Part shown: positions 18,172-28,617 of the stretch, in pieces | Layout of the letters: each line of letters starts with the position of its first letter | Position numbering within the stretch: position 1 is the first letter of the stretch | Source of the DNA: Spirochaetia bacterium | Lineage (GTDB): Bacteria > Spirochaetota > Leptospiria > Turneriellales > JAOUOS01 | Assembly: GCA_029880285.1 (NCBI GenBank) | Contig: JAOUOS010000004.1 | Span: 62,001-126,000, forward strand | DNA: 64,000 bases | Direction of reading: 5' to 3' | The notes under the pieces: generated by a model | What the model saw: the letters and a program-made list of their open reading frames with translations, nothing else | Databases searched by the model: none | Told to the model about the DNA's origin: nothing | Program-made: the position numbers and the translations under genes

Positions 18172-19728
18172 ATGGCACTTGGTTTAACACCTGATCAAAT
18201 TATTGAAAAAAACAAATATCCATTACTTAGAATAGCTAATAATTGGGAAAGAGTAAAAATCGATATGTTAGCGCTAATACAAAATGGTTATGCTTTTTCA
18301 TCTAAATTTTTCACAAAAGATAGTGGCATCCCTTTGATTAGAATAAGAGATATCACAAATGAAAATACAGAAAATTTATATAGCGGGGAATATCAAAAAG
18401 AATTTGTTGTAAACCGAGGCGATATGCTAATTGGTATGGATGGTGATTTTAGAGTTGCCAAATGGCGCGGTGAAAAAGGTCTTTTGAATCAACGAGTTTG
18501 TCGATTGATACAATACTCAAATAATTATGAGAACGCATTCTTGTTTTTAAGTATGCAACCATATTTAAATGCAATAAATCAAGAAACATCATCTGTTACG
18601 GTTAAACATCTATCATCAAATACAATAAAACAAATTCCAATCCCACTTCCCCCCCTTCCCGAACAGCGGGCGATTGTCGCGAAAATAGAGCGGCTTTTCA
18701 GCGAGCTTGATAACGCGGTTGAAAATTTAAAGAAAGCGCTGGCGCAGTTAAAAATTTACCGGCAGGCGGTTTTAAAAAAAGCGTTCGAGGGCGAATTAAC
18801 AAAAGAATGGCGGGCCCATAATCGTAGGGGAGGGTCGCGACCCTCCCCTACGATTATGGGGGAAAATTTATTAAAACAAATAAAAACCGAACGCGAAAAT
18901 TATTATAATAATCAAATGGCAGAATGGGAAAAGGCCGTTAAAAAATGGGAAGCCGATAAGGGCCCCAAAGATAAAAAAGGCAAAAAACCCGCCAAACCCT
19001 CAAAACCCAAAGAACTGCCGCCCTTGACCGAAGATGAGCTGGCCGAACTGCCAAAACTGCCGGAGGGTTGGTTGTGGGTGCCATTCATAACTGTAAATAC
19101 TATAAAAAGCAATCTTGTTTCACCAGAGGACTTCCAATCAGCGCCACATATTGCGCCTGATAATATTCAAAGTAATACAGGAAAGCTATTAAAATTTCGA
19201 ACCATATCTGAAGATAAAGTTTTTAGTCCTAAGCATTATTTTTATAAAGGTCAAATTATTTACTCAAAGATTCGACCATATTTAAATAAATTAATTATTG
19301 CTAAATTTGATGGCCTTTGTAGTGCTGATATGTATCCGATAGAATCAAGTTATGAAATTAAATTTATTTTTAATTTAATGCTGTCTAAATACTTTGTAAC
19401 GAAAGCGTCAACATCAGGCTCTCGAACAATTTTACCCAAAATAAATCAAACAGAATTAGCTCGCATTCCTGTTCCTTTTTGCTCAACTGAAGAACAAACC
19501 GCCATCGTCGCAGAAATAGAATCGCGGCTTTCGGTGTGCGATAAAACAGAAGAAACTATAAAAGAGAATCTTGCCAAGGCCGAGGCTTTAAGACAGAGCA
19601 TTCTTAAAAAAGCCTTTGAGGGCAGGCTGTTAAGCGAAGAAGAGCTTACGGCCTGCCGCAACGAACCCGACTGGGAACCGGCAGAGAAGTTGCTTGAGAA
19701 AATTAAGGCCGAGAGGGCAGTAAAATGA
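18172..19728 (+). CDS. hsdS: Type I restriction-modification specificity subunit (HsdS)
   Basis: A 518-residue DNA-recognition subunit that sets the target sequence for HsdM and HsdR. It has two target-recognition domains (about residues 20-155 and 300-430). Each is followed by a conserved helical spacer: first PIPLPPLPEQRAIVAKIERL...LKKAFEGELTKEW, second IPVPFCSTEEQTAIVAEIES...ILKKAFEGRL. Between the halves (about residues 215-230) a 46-bp palindrome adds an in-frame Arg/Ser/Pro-rich stretch, and a Lys/Pro-rich linker follows. Spacer length changes specificity in the EcoR124 family, so this insertion may matter. The stop overlaps the transposase start (ATGA). Confidence 0.93.
   Translation: MALGLTPDQIIEKNKYPLLRIANNWERVKIDMLALIQNGYAFSSKFFTKDSGIPLIRIRDITNENTENLYSGEYQKEFVVNRGDMLIGMDGDFRVAKWRGEKGLLNQRVCRLIQYSNNYENAFLFLSMQPYLNAINQETSSVTVKHLSSNTIKQIPIPLPPLPEQRAIVAKIERLFSELDNAVENLKKALAQLKIYRQAVLKKAFEGELTKEWRAHNRRGGSRPSPTIMGENLLKQIKTERENYYNNQMAEWEKAVKKWEADKGPKDKKGKKPAKPSKPKELPPLTEDELAELPKLPEGWLWVPFITVNTIKSNLVSPEDFQSAPHIAPDNIQSNTGKLLKFRTISEDKVFSPKHYFYKGQIIYSKIRPYLNKLIIAKFDGLCSADMYPIESSYEIKFIFNLMLSKYFVTKASTSGSRTILPKINQTELARIPVPFCSTEEQTAIVAEIESRLSVCDKTEETIKENLAKAEALRQSILKKAFEGRLLSEEELTACRNEPDWEPAEKLLEKIKAERAVK
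18815..18860. repeat. Perfect 46-bp palindrome inside hsdS (copy 2)
   Basis: Loopless 23-bp arms centred at 18837/18838, core GAGGGTCGCGACCCTC. It is in frame and encodes part of the inter-domain linker of HsdS (HNRRGGSRPSPTIMG). Its core differs from the other copies (AGGG instead of CAGG). Confidence 0.92.
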
Positions 19729-20342
19729 AAAAGATAATTATGCGAACGGACAGGTCGCGACCTGTCCGTTCGGAAAATCCTGTCCGTAAGCAAAAACCTG
19801 CCCCTGCGCACGAAACACGCCTCGCCATGAAGCAAAGAAAAAAGAATAGATTAAGCTGTTTTGATTATTCAAATGACGGCCTTTATTTTATAACCTCATG
19901 CACGCAAAATAGAATTTGTTATTTCGGCGAAATTGATAAAGGTAAAATGATTTTGAATGAAAACGGCAAAATCGCAGAAACGCAATGGTATTGGTTACAG
20001 AACCAATATCAATATATAAAATCACATGCGTTTGTTATTATGCCAAATCATATTCATGCAATATTGCAGATAATTCGTTTTGTAGGGACAGGTCGCGACC
20101 TGTCCCTACAAAACGAACGCGACCTGTCCCTACAAAACGAAAAAATAAAACCATTGTCTGAATTAATAGGCGCATATAAAACAACCGTTTCAAAAAAGAT
20201 ACATCTGGCCGGATGTCATGAATTTAAATGGCAACGTTCTTTTTATGATCATATCATTCGCGATCCAGGAGCATATAATAACATCATATATTATATTGAA
20301 AATAATCCCGTGAATTGGGAAGAAGATGAATATAAGATTTAA
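19725..20342 (+). CDS. REP-associated tyrosine transposase (RAYT, IS200/IS605-like Y1 family)
   Basis: A 205-residue single-strand transposase-like protein. The HUH motif is in VIMPNHIHAILQI, and the Y1/RAYT C-terminal pattern is NIIYYIENNPVNWEEDEY. The ancestral start is probably the ATG at 19827 (MKQRKKNRLSCFDYSNDGLY, the usual RAYT beginning). The 34 extra N-terminal codons contain a palindrome (19743-19772) and link the frame to the hsdS stop. A second palindrome plus a 24-bp duplication sits inside the gene (20074-20141), in frame, giving RDLSLQNE twice. It lies between hsdS and hsdM. RAYTs are known to spread REP palindromes; that this one acts on the palindromes here is an inference. 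Confidence 0.88.
   Translation: MKKIIMRTDRSRPVRSENPVRKQKPAPAHETRLAMKQRKKNRLSCFDYSNDGLYFITSCTQNRICYFGEIDKGKMILNENGKIAETQWYWLQNQYQYIKSHAFVIMPNHIHAILQIIRFVGTGRDLSLQNERDLSLQNEKIKPLSELIGAYKTTVSKKIHLAGCHEFKWQRSFYDHIIRDPGAYNNIIYYIENNPVNWEEDEYKI
19743..19772. repeat. REP-like perfect palindrome, 30 bp (copy 3)
   Basis: 15-bp arms centred at 19757/19758, core ACAGGTCGCGACCTGT, in the 5' extension of the RAYT gene (codes for RTDRSRPVRS). A further partial copy (CCTGTCCGT) follows at about 19779-19787. Confidence 0.9.
20074..20141. repeat. 44-bp palindrome plus 24-bp tandem duplication inside the RAYT gene (copy 4)
   Basis: A perfect palindrome at 20074-20117 (22-bp arms, centre 20095/20096, core ACAGGTCGCGACCTGT). 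Its right half (20094-20117) is repeated exactly at 20118-20141, adding eight codons in frame. Confidence 0.92.
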
Positions 20343-20361
20343 TTAAAATGAGGAAATATTT

Positions 20362-21840
20362 ATGACACAAGAATCAATCATCTCAAAAGTATGGAACCTC
20401 GCGCATGTGCTTCGTGATGACGGCGTGGGTTACGGCGATTATCTTGAGCAGATTACCTTTCTGCTTTTTTTGAAAATGGCCGACGAATATGGCAGGCCGC
20501 CGCATAATAAAAAAACTGCCATCCCTGAAGAATACAACTGGGAAAGCCTGACCCAAAGACGCGGCGCCGATTTAGAGTCTCATTATACCATGCTTCTTAG
20601 AGAACTTGGGCAGGCGAAGGGTACTCTGGGGCAGATTTTCACGAAGGCGCAGAATAAGATACAAGACCCGGCCAAGCTTCTTAAAGTAATTGACATGATT
20701 AACAAAGAGCAGTGGTCGCTGATGGGCAGCGACTTAAAGGGCAGAATTTACGAGGGTCTGTTAGAAAAAAACGCCGAAGACGTAAAAAGCGGCGCCGGAC
20801 AGTATTTTACCCCAAGGGCTCTTATAAAGGCGATGGTTCACTGCGTTCGTCCCGAACCCAAAAAAACAATTACCGACCCGGCATGCGGTACAGGCGGATT
20901 TTTTCTCGTCTCTTATGATTATATCACAGAAAATTATGATTTAAATAAAGATGATAAGAACTTTCTTAAGAATAAAACTTTTTTCGGTAATGAAATTGTG
21001 GCAAGTACAAGACGCATGTGCCTGATGAATATGTTTCTTCATAACATAGGCGAAATTGACGGAGATTCTTTTATATCGCCGACTGACGCTCTTATTTCTG
21101 CCGAAGATCGCAAATATGACTATGTTCTTACAAATCCGCCGTTTGGCAAAAAAAGCAGCATGTCAATTACCAACGAAGCGGGCGAGCAGGAGAAACAAGA
21201 TTTAACTTACAACCGGCAAGATTTCTGGGCGACCACTTCAAACAAGCAGTTGAATTTTCTGCAGCATATTCGAACGCTGTTAAAAGCAAACGGCCAGGCC
21301 GCCGTTGTTTTGCCCGACAATGTTCTTTTTGAAGGCGGCGCGGGCGAGACGGTGCGAAAAGAAATGCTTAAAACTACTGACTTGCATACAATTTTAAGAC
21401 TGCCTACCGGTATTTTTTACGCTCATGGAGTAAAGGCGAATGTCTTGTTTTTTGAAAATAAAGAGGCTTCAAAAGAGGCGCATACAAAAGAAGTGTGGAT
21501 TTATGACTACCGAACCAATATACATCATACATTAAAAAAACAGCCTTTGCGCTTTGAAGATTTAAGCGAATTTATTCAATGCTACAATACTGAAAACCGG
21601 CATAAGCGAAAAGAAACTTATTCAGAAAAAAACCCCGAAGGGCGCTTTAGAAAGTTTTCTTATAAAGAAATCATGGCGCGCGATAAAACCAACCTTGATA
21701 TTTTTTGGCTTAAAGATAAAAGCCTTGCCGATCTCGACAATCTGCCCGACCCCGACGAGCTGGCAAATGAAATCATTGAAAACATAGAAGCCGGTCTTGA
21801 AAGCTTTCGCGAAATAGCGGGCGTTTTAAACGGAGATTGA
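20362..21840 (+). CDS. hsdM: Type I DNA methyltransferase subunit M (HsdM)
   Basis: A 492-residue N6-adenine methyltransferase subunit. An N-terminal helical HsdM_N domain is followed by the SAM motif TDPACGTGGFFL (about residue 172) and the catalytic LTNPPFGKKSS (about residue 256). GAGGAAA before the ATG is a good ribosome-binding site. Full length. It is the last gene of the island; hsdM usually neighbours hsdS directly, so the transposase insertion between them is unusual but leaves both frames intact. Confidence 0.95.
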   Translation: MTQESIISKVWNLAHVLRDDGVGYGDYLEQITFLLFLKMADEYGRPPHNKKTAIPEEYNWESLTQRRGADLESHYTMLLRELGQAKGTLGQIFTKAQNKIQDPAKLLKVIDMINKEQWSLMGSDLKGRIYEGLLEKNAEDVKSGAGQYFTPRALIKAMVHCVRPEPKKTITDPACGTGGFFLVSYDYITENYDLNKDDKNFLKNKTFFGNEIVASTRRMCLMNMFLHNIGEIDGDSFISPTDALISAEDRKYDYVLTNPPFGKKSSMSITNEAGEQEKQDLTYNRQDFWATTSNKQLNFLQHIRTLLKANGQAAVVLPDNVLFEGGAGETVRKEMLKTTDLHTILRLPTGIFYAHGVKANVLFFENKEASKEAHTKEVWIYDYRTNIHHTLKKQPLRFEDLSEFIQCYNTENRHKRKETYSEKNPEGRFRKFSYKEIMARDKTNLDIFWLKDKSLADLDNLPDPDELANEIIENIEAGLESFREIAGVLNGD

Positions 21841-22066
21841 AAGATGATCTATTATTTTGTCAGCCACGTATCTTTCTTGCCCCGAGTCGGCTTCTAGCCA
21901 TATCGAGGGGAGTGCGTGGCTGACAAAGTACAATAACAAAACCTTTCGTAGCCAAAATCGCACGGACGCAGGAAATAGCTCCCGCCGGTATCTGGCAGGA
22001 GGCCAGTGAACCGGCGGCGCTTCTTTTTGGTTACTTTTTCTTGGCGTCAAGAAAAAGTAACATTAT
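21841..22066. repeat. GC-rich palindromic element downstream of hsdM
   Basis: Non-coding, clearly richer in G+C than its surroundings. It contains a 13-bp inverted repeat TTTGTCAGCCACG (21856-21868) / CGTGGCTGACAAA (21915-21927) and a perfect 14-bp hairpin GTTACTTTTTCTTG (22030-22043) / CAAGAAAAAGTAAC (22048-22061) with a 4-base loop. The segment between them looks like a dispersed repeat rather than a gene. The second hairpin could end transcription of the hsd island, but no U-run follows. Confidence 0.6.
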
Positions 22067-22127
22067 ATTTCATTTACAATTAAAGAATACAAAATTAAAT
22101 GGTCGAAATAAAAGAATAGGCATAAAA

Positions 22128-22814
22128 ATGAAAATAAAGATATTGATTATTGCGTGCGGTATTACTTTTTTATCAAATAGTATATTTGCGCAGTACTTAA
22201 AAGATCCTAAAGCTCAAAAAAATCTTGAAGAGCAGATAAAAAGCGCAGAAGAAACAGGGTACGCAGATATTGAATTTGATTTACTGCATAAGAAAATAAC
22301 TGATTTACTGCCTTTATTAAAAGATTATATATCAAAAGACAATAAAGAAAATTCAAATGCAATTGTAATAGAAATTGCCTCAGGAGAAACTTATAAATCT
22401 CCCATTGAACGCTTTCTGTTTAACGGAACAATACATTTATACTTAAACGGAAGCTCAGATAAAATTTCAAAAATAAAACTTATTTATGATAAAGTAGACC
22501 CAGATAAATACTCTTTTTTGGGCCAAAGAAGAGAAATTACAAATCCGACACCTAACTTTTTTGATAATAACAGCAGTATAGATAAAAATGACGACCTCGT
22601 GGTAACATACTATGAACAAACCGCGAATAATAATGAATACAATAAAATAAAAGAAATTACAATTAAAGAAGTTCCTTTTTTTGAAAAGCGTCTTGTTATA
22701 TTAGAATCTTATAAAAAATATTTAAGAAAAGCATACTGGGCGCTTCAGAAAAAAATCTATGATAATGAACTTACAGAAAAAGCCGAAATAAGATATTTAC
22801 TTGAGTTAGAATAA
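22128..22814 (+). CDS. Exported protein of unknown function
   Basis: The ATG at 22128 gives a clean signal peptide (MKIKILIIACGITFLSNSIF, cut after AQ); upstream codons to 22041 run into the palindromic element and are rejected. A TAGG stands 7 bases before the start. The mature part (~205 residues) is mixed alpha/beta, with no cysteines and no motif I recognise. It ends 5 bases before the convergent metW stop. Base composition fits the chromosome, not the hsd island. Confidence 0.65.
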   Translation: MKIKILIIACGITFLSNSIFAQYLKDPKAQKNLEEQIKSAEETGYADIEFDLLHKKITDLLPLLKDYISKDNKENSNAIVIEIASGETYKSPIERFLFNGTIHLYLNGSSDKISKIKLIYDKVDPDKYSFLGQRREITNPTPNFFDNNSSIDKNDDLVVTYYEQTANNNEYNKIKEITIKEVPFFEKRLVILESYKKYLRKAYWALQKKIYDNELTEKAEIRYLLELE

Positions 22815-22819
22815 ATTTA

Positions 22820-23422
22820 TCAGTCTCTTGAAATTATAAAGATCGCGTTCTGCGAAAAAAAATTAGGCAGAATATTTACTTTTCTAACTGCTCCCATATA
22901 AAAAGTTTTTTCAATTTTTATTTTTCTACCTTTACAGTAATCAAAAAAATCATAAACACTTAAATAATGAAGGTTGGGAGTTTCAAACCATTCATAAGGT
23001 AGCCACTTTGTAATAGGTTTTTTACCCATAAAAAAAAGTTGAAACCTTATTTTATAATTAGCGAAATTAGGAATACCAACTATTACTTTTTTACCAACTC
23101 TTAAAGCGTCATCTAATACAGTTACTGGTTTAATTACCTGTTGAATACACTGGTTTAATATAACATAATCAAATGATTTATCGGCATAATCTTCAAGGCC
23201 GCTGTCTAAGTCACCCGAAAACACATTTAATCCTTTTTCAACACATTCATAAATTGCGTTTTCGTCAATTTCAACTCCCTGCCCTTTTATTTTTTTTTCA
23301 TTAGATAACAAAAGAAGCAATTCTCCCGTGCCGCAGCCTAGATCTAGTACGCTTGATTTCTCAGGAATAATATCAAGAATTATTTTATAATCAATTGAAA
23401 TTTCTGTGTTTGGCGTATTCAT
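22820..23422 (-). CDS. metW: Methionine biosynthesis methyltransferase-like protein MetW
   Basis: A 200-residue class I SAM-fold protein with motif I VLDLGCGTGELLLLL, acidic GVEIDENAI and post-motif FDYVILNQCIQQV, all typical of MetW. Where studied, MetW works with MetX in homoserine acylation. It begins 4 bases after metX, so both are probably co-translated. Length is normal. Confidence 0.9.
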   Translation of the reverse strand: MNTPNTEISIDYKIILDIIPEKSSVLDLGCGTGELLLLLSNEKKIKGQGVEIDENAIYECVEKGLNVFSGDLDSGLEDYADKSFDYVILNQCIQQVIKPVTVLDDALRVGKKVIVGIPNFANYKIRFQLFFMGKKPITKWLPYEWFETPNLHYLSVYDFFDYCKGRKIKIEKTFYMGAVRKVNILPNFFSQNAIFIISRD

Positions 23423-23426
23423 ATTT

Positions 23427-24557
23427 TTAATCTTCTATATCATTATATACTTTTTGAAGAAAATGTTTTATTAAATGTGCCTCTTTTTCAACCTCAAGCA
23501 AAAAAGCGTCGTGGCCGTAATTTGAATCAATTTCGCAAAAAGTAGCGTTAATGCCCGCCATTTTGCAGGCCTTTACAATTTCTTTTGACTGCGATGTCGG
23601 ATAAAGCCAATCTGATTTGAAAGCAATTACCAAGACCTGAGCGTCTAAATTTTTTAGCACATGACTTAGGGGCTTCCCTTTGGCGGCATCAAATAAATCC
23701 ATAGCTTTTGTAATATACAAATATGAATTAGGATCAAATCTTTTGGTAAAAGAATCACCCGTATAACGTAAATAGCCTTCAACTTCAAAATCTGCCGTAA
23801 ACTTTGCCGGCCCTCTGTCGGTTTTAAGCCGCCTGCTAAACTTACTTTCCATTGAGTTTTCGCTCATATACGTAATATGACCTACCATACGAGCTACCGA
23901 AAGCCCTTTAACGGGCTTTTTCTTATTATAATAATTACCATTAAGCCAGTGAGAATCGGCCATAATAGCCTGCCTGCCTACTTCATTAAACGCAATTTGC
24001 ATGGGTGAATGTTTTGCTGAAGTGGCAATGGGTATGGCAGAACGTATTTTTTTGGGATAATTTACCATCCACTGTAAAACCTGCATTCCCCCCATAGAAC
24101 CGCCCGCTGCCGATAAAAGTTTTTTAATGCCTAAAAAATTAATTAATTGAACTTGTGTATTCACCATGTCTTTAATGGTTACCATAGGAAAATCAAGCCC
24201 ATATATTTTATTTGTTTTCGGATTTATAGAACCGGGACCCGTAGAGCCCTGACAGCCTCCTATTACATTAGAGCATATAATAAAATATTTTTCGGTATCA
24301 AATGCCTTACCGGGACCAATCATGTTATCCCACCAGCCGGGTTTTCGCGCGCCCTTATGAAAACCAGCGGCGTGAGCATCACCTGAAAAAGCGTGAAGTA
24401 TTAAAATAGCATTTGTTTTTTCTTTGTTTAATTCACCATAGGTTTCATAAGCTAGAGTAATAGAGCCTAATTTTTCTCCGCTTTCCAGCGTTAGCTCATT
24501 GGGAGGTTCTGCGAAAGAAAAATACTTAGTCTCTACAATACCAAGGCTATCACTCAT
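23427..24557 (-). CDS. metX: Homoserine O-acetyltransferase
   Basis: A 376-residue alpha/beta hydrolase that makes O-acetyl-L-homoserine from homoserine and acetyl-CoA. The nucleophile elbow GGSMGGMQ puts Ser at 154. The acid and histidine of the triad are in FKSDWLYP and YGHDAFLLE. Some family members use succinyl-CoA; the downstream partner suggests acetyl. It lies 60 bases after metY in a metY-metX-metW operon. Confidence 0.93.
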   Translation of the reverse strand: MSDSLGIVETKYFSFAEPPNELTLESGEKLGSITLAYETYGELNKEKTNAILILHAFSGDAHAAGFHKGARKPGWWDNMIGPGKAFDTEKYFIICSNVIGGCQGSTGPGSINPKTNKIYGLDFPMVTIKDMVNTQVQLINFLGIKKLLSAAGGSMGGMQVLQWMVNYPKKIRSAIPIATSAKHSPMQIAFNEVGRQAIMADSHWLNGNYYNKKKPVKGLSVARMVGHITYMSENSMESKFSRRLKTDRGPAKFTADFEVEGYLRYTGDSFTKRFDPNSYLYITKAMDLFDAAKGKPLSHVLKNLDAQVLVIAFKSDWLYPTSQSKEIVKACKMAGINATFCEIDSNYGHDAFLLEVEKEAHLIKHFLQKVYNDIED

Positions 24558-24617
24558 TCTGATTTAATCTTCGCCTGCACTTAAATTATACATAAGAAAT
24601 TTTTTAATACTTTAGTT

Positions 24618-25934
<1,317 letters not shown>

Positions 25935-26031
25935 TTATTAATTAACCTGTCTTTTTCAAATAATTCTCTCGTAAAGAGAAATTTAAAATCTTATTAATTT
26001 TAATATAGACCGCCTGTATTTACTATAAATT

Positions 26032-28506
26032 ATGTCTCTTAAGATGGGCAAAAAAAAAGATAATCAAGATATTCCCCGTAAGGCCGCTAAAGAAATTATA
26101 TCTGTTGAAATAGAAGATCAAATGAAAGAATCTTACCTCGCTTACGCGATGAGCGTAATCGTAGGCAGGGCCCTACCTGATGTTCGTGACGGACTTAAGC
26201 CCGTTCACCGACGTATTTTGCACGCTATGAATGAGAGAGCATGGCGGCACGACAGAGCATTTGTAAAATCTGCTAAGATTGTAGGTGAAGTCATTGGTAA
26301 TTTTCATCCACATGGTGACGTAGCCGTTTATGATACTATGGTTAGAATGGCTCAAGATTTTAGTCTGCGTATTCCCTTAATTGACGGACAGGGAAATTTT
26401 GGTTCTGTTGACGGCGATCCTCCGGCTGCCTATCGATATACCGAAGCCAGACTTACGACAACGGCTGAGCAATTATTAAAAGACATTGATAAAGAAACCG
26501 TTGATTTTACACCAAACTTTGACAACACGCGAAAAGAACCTACTGTTTTGCCGGCAGCATGGCCCAATTTACTTGTAAACGGTTCCAGCGGTATTGCTGT
26601 GGGTATGGCTACAAAAATTCCACCGCATAATTTAAATGAAGTATTAGACGCTTTGCATTTTTTAATAAAAAAACCTGACTGTACCATAAATGAATTAATG
26701 AAACTTGTACCTGCGCCTGATTTTCCTACCGGTGGGGTTATTATTGGTAAAGACGGCTTAAGAAACGCTTATACAACCGGCAAAGGGTCCATTAAAATAA
26801 GAGCCGTAGCTGATATTGAAGAAATAGGCAATAGAGGCAGAGAGGCTATTATTGTTTCAGAAATACCGTATGAAGTTAAAAAAGCAGACTTAATTACTAA
26901 AATAGCGGCTCTGGTGAATGATAAAAAAATAGAGGGAATATCAGATATTCGCGATGAAAGCGATAGAACAGGAATGCGTATAGTCTTTGAGCTTAAAAAA
27001 GACGCCAACCCTCAAATTGTATTAAACCAGCTATATTTAAGAAGCTCTCTTCAGGTAAATTACGGCATTACATTTTTAGCCTTAGTTCACGGCAGACCTC
27101 TTCTTTTAAATTTAAAGCAAATGCTATCGCATTATTTAGAACATCGAAAAGAAATTGTTACCAAGAGAACTAAATATGAGTTAGAACAGGCTAAAAAAAG
27201 AGCCCATATACTAGAAGGGTTACAAATTGCATTAGATAATATTGACGCGATAATTAAAACCATTAGAAGCAGTAAAACTGTCGATATCGCGAGACAAAGT
27301 TTAATAAATAATTTTAAATTAACAGAAATTCAGGCAAATGCTATTTTAGATATGCGTTTGCAAAAGCTTACGGCACTGGAAACACAAAAAATATTAGAAG
27401 AATTGGGCGCTTTAAAAAAACAAATAGCTGAACTAACGATAATTTTAAAAAGCGAGCAAAAAATATTAGGCATTATCACAGACGAATTTAACGCTATTAA
27501 AGATAAATTTAAAATTACCAGAAAAACTGAAATTAGCGCGGCCGTTGCAGAAGATGTATCTTTTAATCAAGAAGATTTAATTCAAAACCAGGAAGAAGTT
27601 ATCACAATATCAGAAAGCGGATACATAAGAAGGGTTGCTCTTGATTCGTTTAAAAGACAGTCAAGGGGCGGTAAAGGTGTAATTTCTGGAGGCAAAAAAG
27701 AAGACAACTTAAAACTGGTACATATTTGTAACAGTCTTGATAATATTTTCTTCTTTTCAAACCGCGGCAAGGTATTTTATTTAAAAGCATTTGAAATTCC
27801 TGAATCGGGTAAAGACACCAGAGGTAAAAGTATACGTTCCTTTTTGAGTCTCGCGCAGGATGAAATCATTACAACAATTCGATCAGTAGAAGAAATTACC
27901 CAAGACAAATTTTTACTGCTTTTAACAAGAGCGGGAATCATTAAAAAACTATCGCTTACTGCCGTTAAGAACGCTAAAAAAGGCGGCATTATGGCAATTC
28001 AATTTAAAAACAATCAGGAAGACAATTTAGTAGATGTCTCTATAGTAGAAAAAAATGATGATATCTTTTTAGCCTCGGCATTTTGCCAGGGACTAAGAAC
28101 TAATCTTGGCAAAATGCGCGACCAAGGCAGATCTGCTTCTGGCATAATAGGAATGAATTTAGAAAAAAACGATTATATGTCTGGCGTAGATGTCATTAAA
28201 AGCAATGAATCATTTTTATTAGTAGTATCACAAAAAGGTTTTGGTAAAAAAATAAAATTTTCTGAATTTGCCTCTAAGGGCCGCGGCGGCAAAGGCATGA
28301 GATACATGAAATATAGTGATCGAAACGGACCTGTAGTGGCGGTTCGTTCTATTAAACAAGACTCTGAAATTATAATTGTAACTGAATATGGCAACACAAT
28401 ACGATTATTGGCCAGCCAAATATCTCTTCAAAGTAGATCAGCCTCTGGCGTAAGGCTTGTTCAATTATCAGCAAATGACAATGTCGCAGACATAACAATT
28501 CTTTAA
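26032..28506 (+). CDS. gyrA: DNA gyrase subunit A
   Basis: An 824-residue type II topoisomerase subunit that cuts and rejoins DNA. The catalytic Tyr is Y136 in AAYRYTEARL. The C-terminal domain carries a GyrA box, QSRGGKG (about 543-549; consensus QRRGGKG), which favours gyrase over topoisomerase IV. The quinolone pocket reads HPHGDVAVYDT, so the Ser83-equivalent is Val97 and the Asp87-equivalent Asp101 is kept. The ATG at 26032 is used; another in-frame ATG is 12 bases later. No gyrB neighbour is in the window. Confidence 0.93.
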   Translation: MSLKMGKKKDNQDIPRKAAKEIISVEIEDQMKESYLAYAMSVIVGRALPDVRDGLKPVHRRILHAMNERAWRHDRAFVKSAKIVGEVIGNFHPHGDVAVYDTMVRMAQDFSLRIPLIDGQGNFGSVDGDPPAAYRYTEARLTTTAEQLLKDIDKETVDFTPNFDNTRKEPTVLPAAWPNLLVNGSSGIAVGMATKIPPHNLNEVLDALHFLIKKPDCTINELMKLVPAPDFPTGGVIIGKDGLRNAYTTGKGSIKIRAVADIEEIGNRGREAIIVSEIPYEVKKADLITKIAALVNDKKIEGISDIRDESDRTGMRIVFELKKDANPQIVLNQLYLRSSLQVNYGITFLALVHGRPLLLNLKQMLSHYLEHRKEIVTKRTKYELEQAKKRAHILEGLQIALDNIDAIIKTIRSSKTVDIARQSLINNFKLTEIQANAILDMRLQKLTALETQKILEELGALKKQIAELTIILKSEQKILGIITDEFNAIKDKFKITRKTEISAAVAEDVSFNQEDLIQNQEEVITISESGYIRRVALDSFKRQSRGGKGVISGGKKEDNLKLVHICNSLDNIFFFSNRGKVFYLKAFEIPESGKDTRGKSIRSFLSLAQDEIITTIRSVEEITQDKFLLLLTRAGIIKKLSLTAVKNAKKGGIMAIQFKNNQEDNLVDVSIVEKNDDIFLASAFCQGLRTNLGKMRDQGRSASGIIGMNLEKNDYMSGVDVIKSNESFLLVVSQKGFGKKIKFSEFASKGRGGKGMRYMKYSDRNGPVVAVRSIKQDSEIIIVTEYGNTIRLLASQISLQSRSASGVRLVQLSANDNVADITIL

Positions 28507-28523
28507 TGTGACATAATTTTTTG

Positions 28524-28552
28524 TTGCCGATTTTAAATCTTTTTCGTATAAT
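28524..28552 (+). promoter_or_regulatory. Promoter for the small gene at 28618
   Basis: TTGCCG (28524-28529), 17 bases, then a perfect TATAAT (28547-28552), between gyrA and the small ORF. It would give a leader of about 60 bases. Confidence 0.5.
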
Positions 28553-28617
28553 ATTACAAAACAAATTGAATTGAAAATGTCCGGTGGCGAGAATTTTTTA
28601 GAAACTGGAGAAAAAAT

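Noticed and set aside
18047..20141. CRISPR-like array
   Set aside because: The repeats are irregularly spaced self-palindromes within and between genes, with no spacers and no cas genes; a REP/RAYT explanation fits better.
21826..22050. 74-codon minus-strand frame after hsdM
   Set aside because: Spans the GC-rich inverted-repeat block; apparent coding is a by-product of the element.
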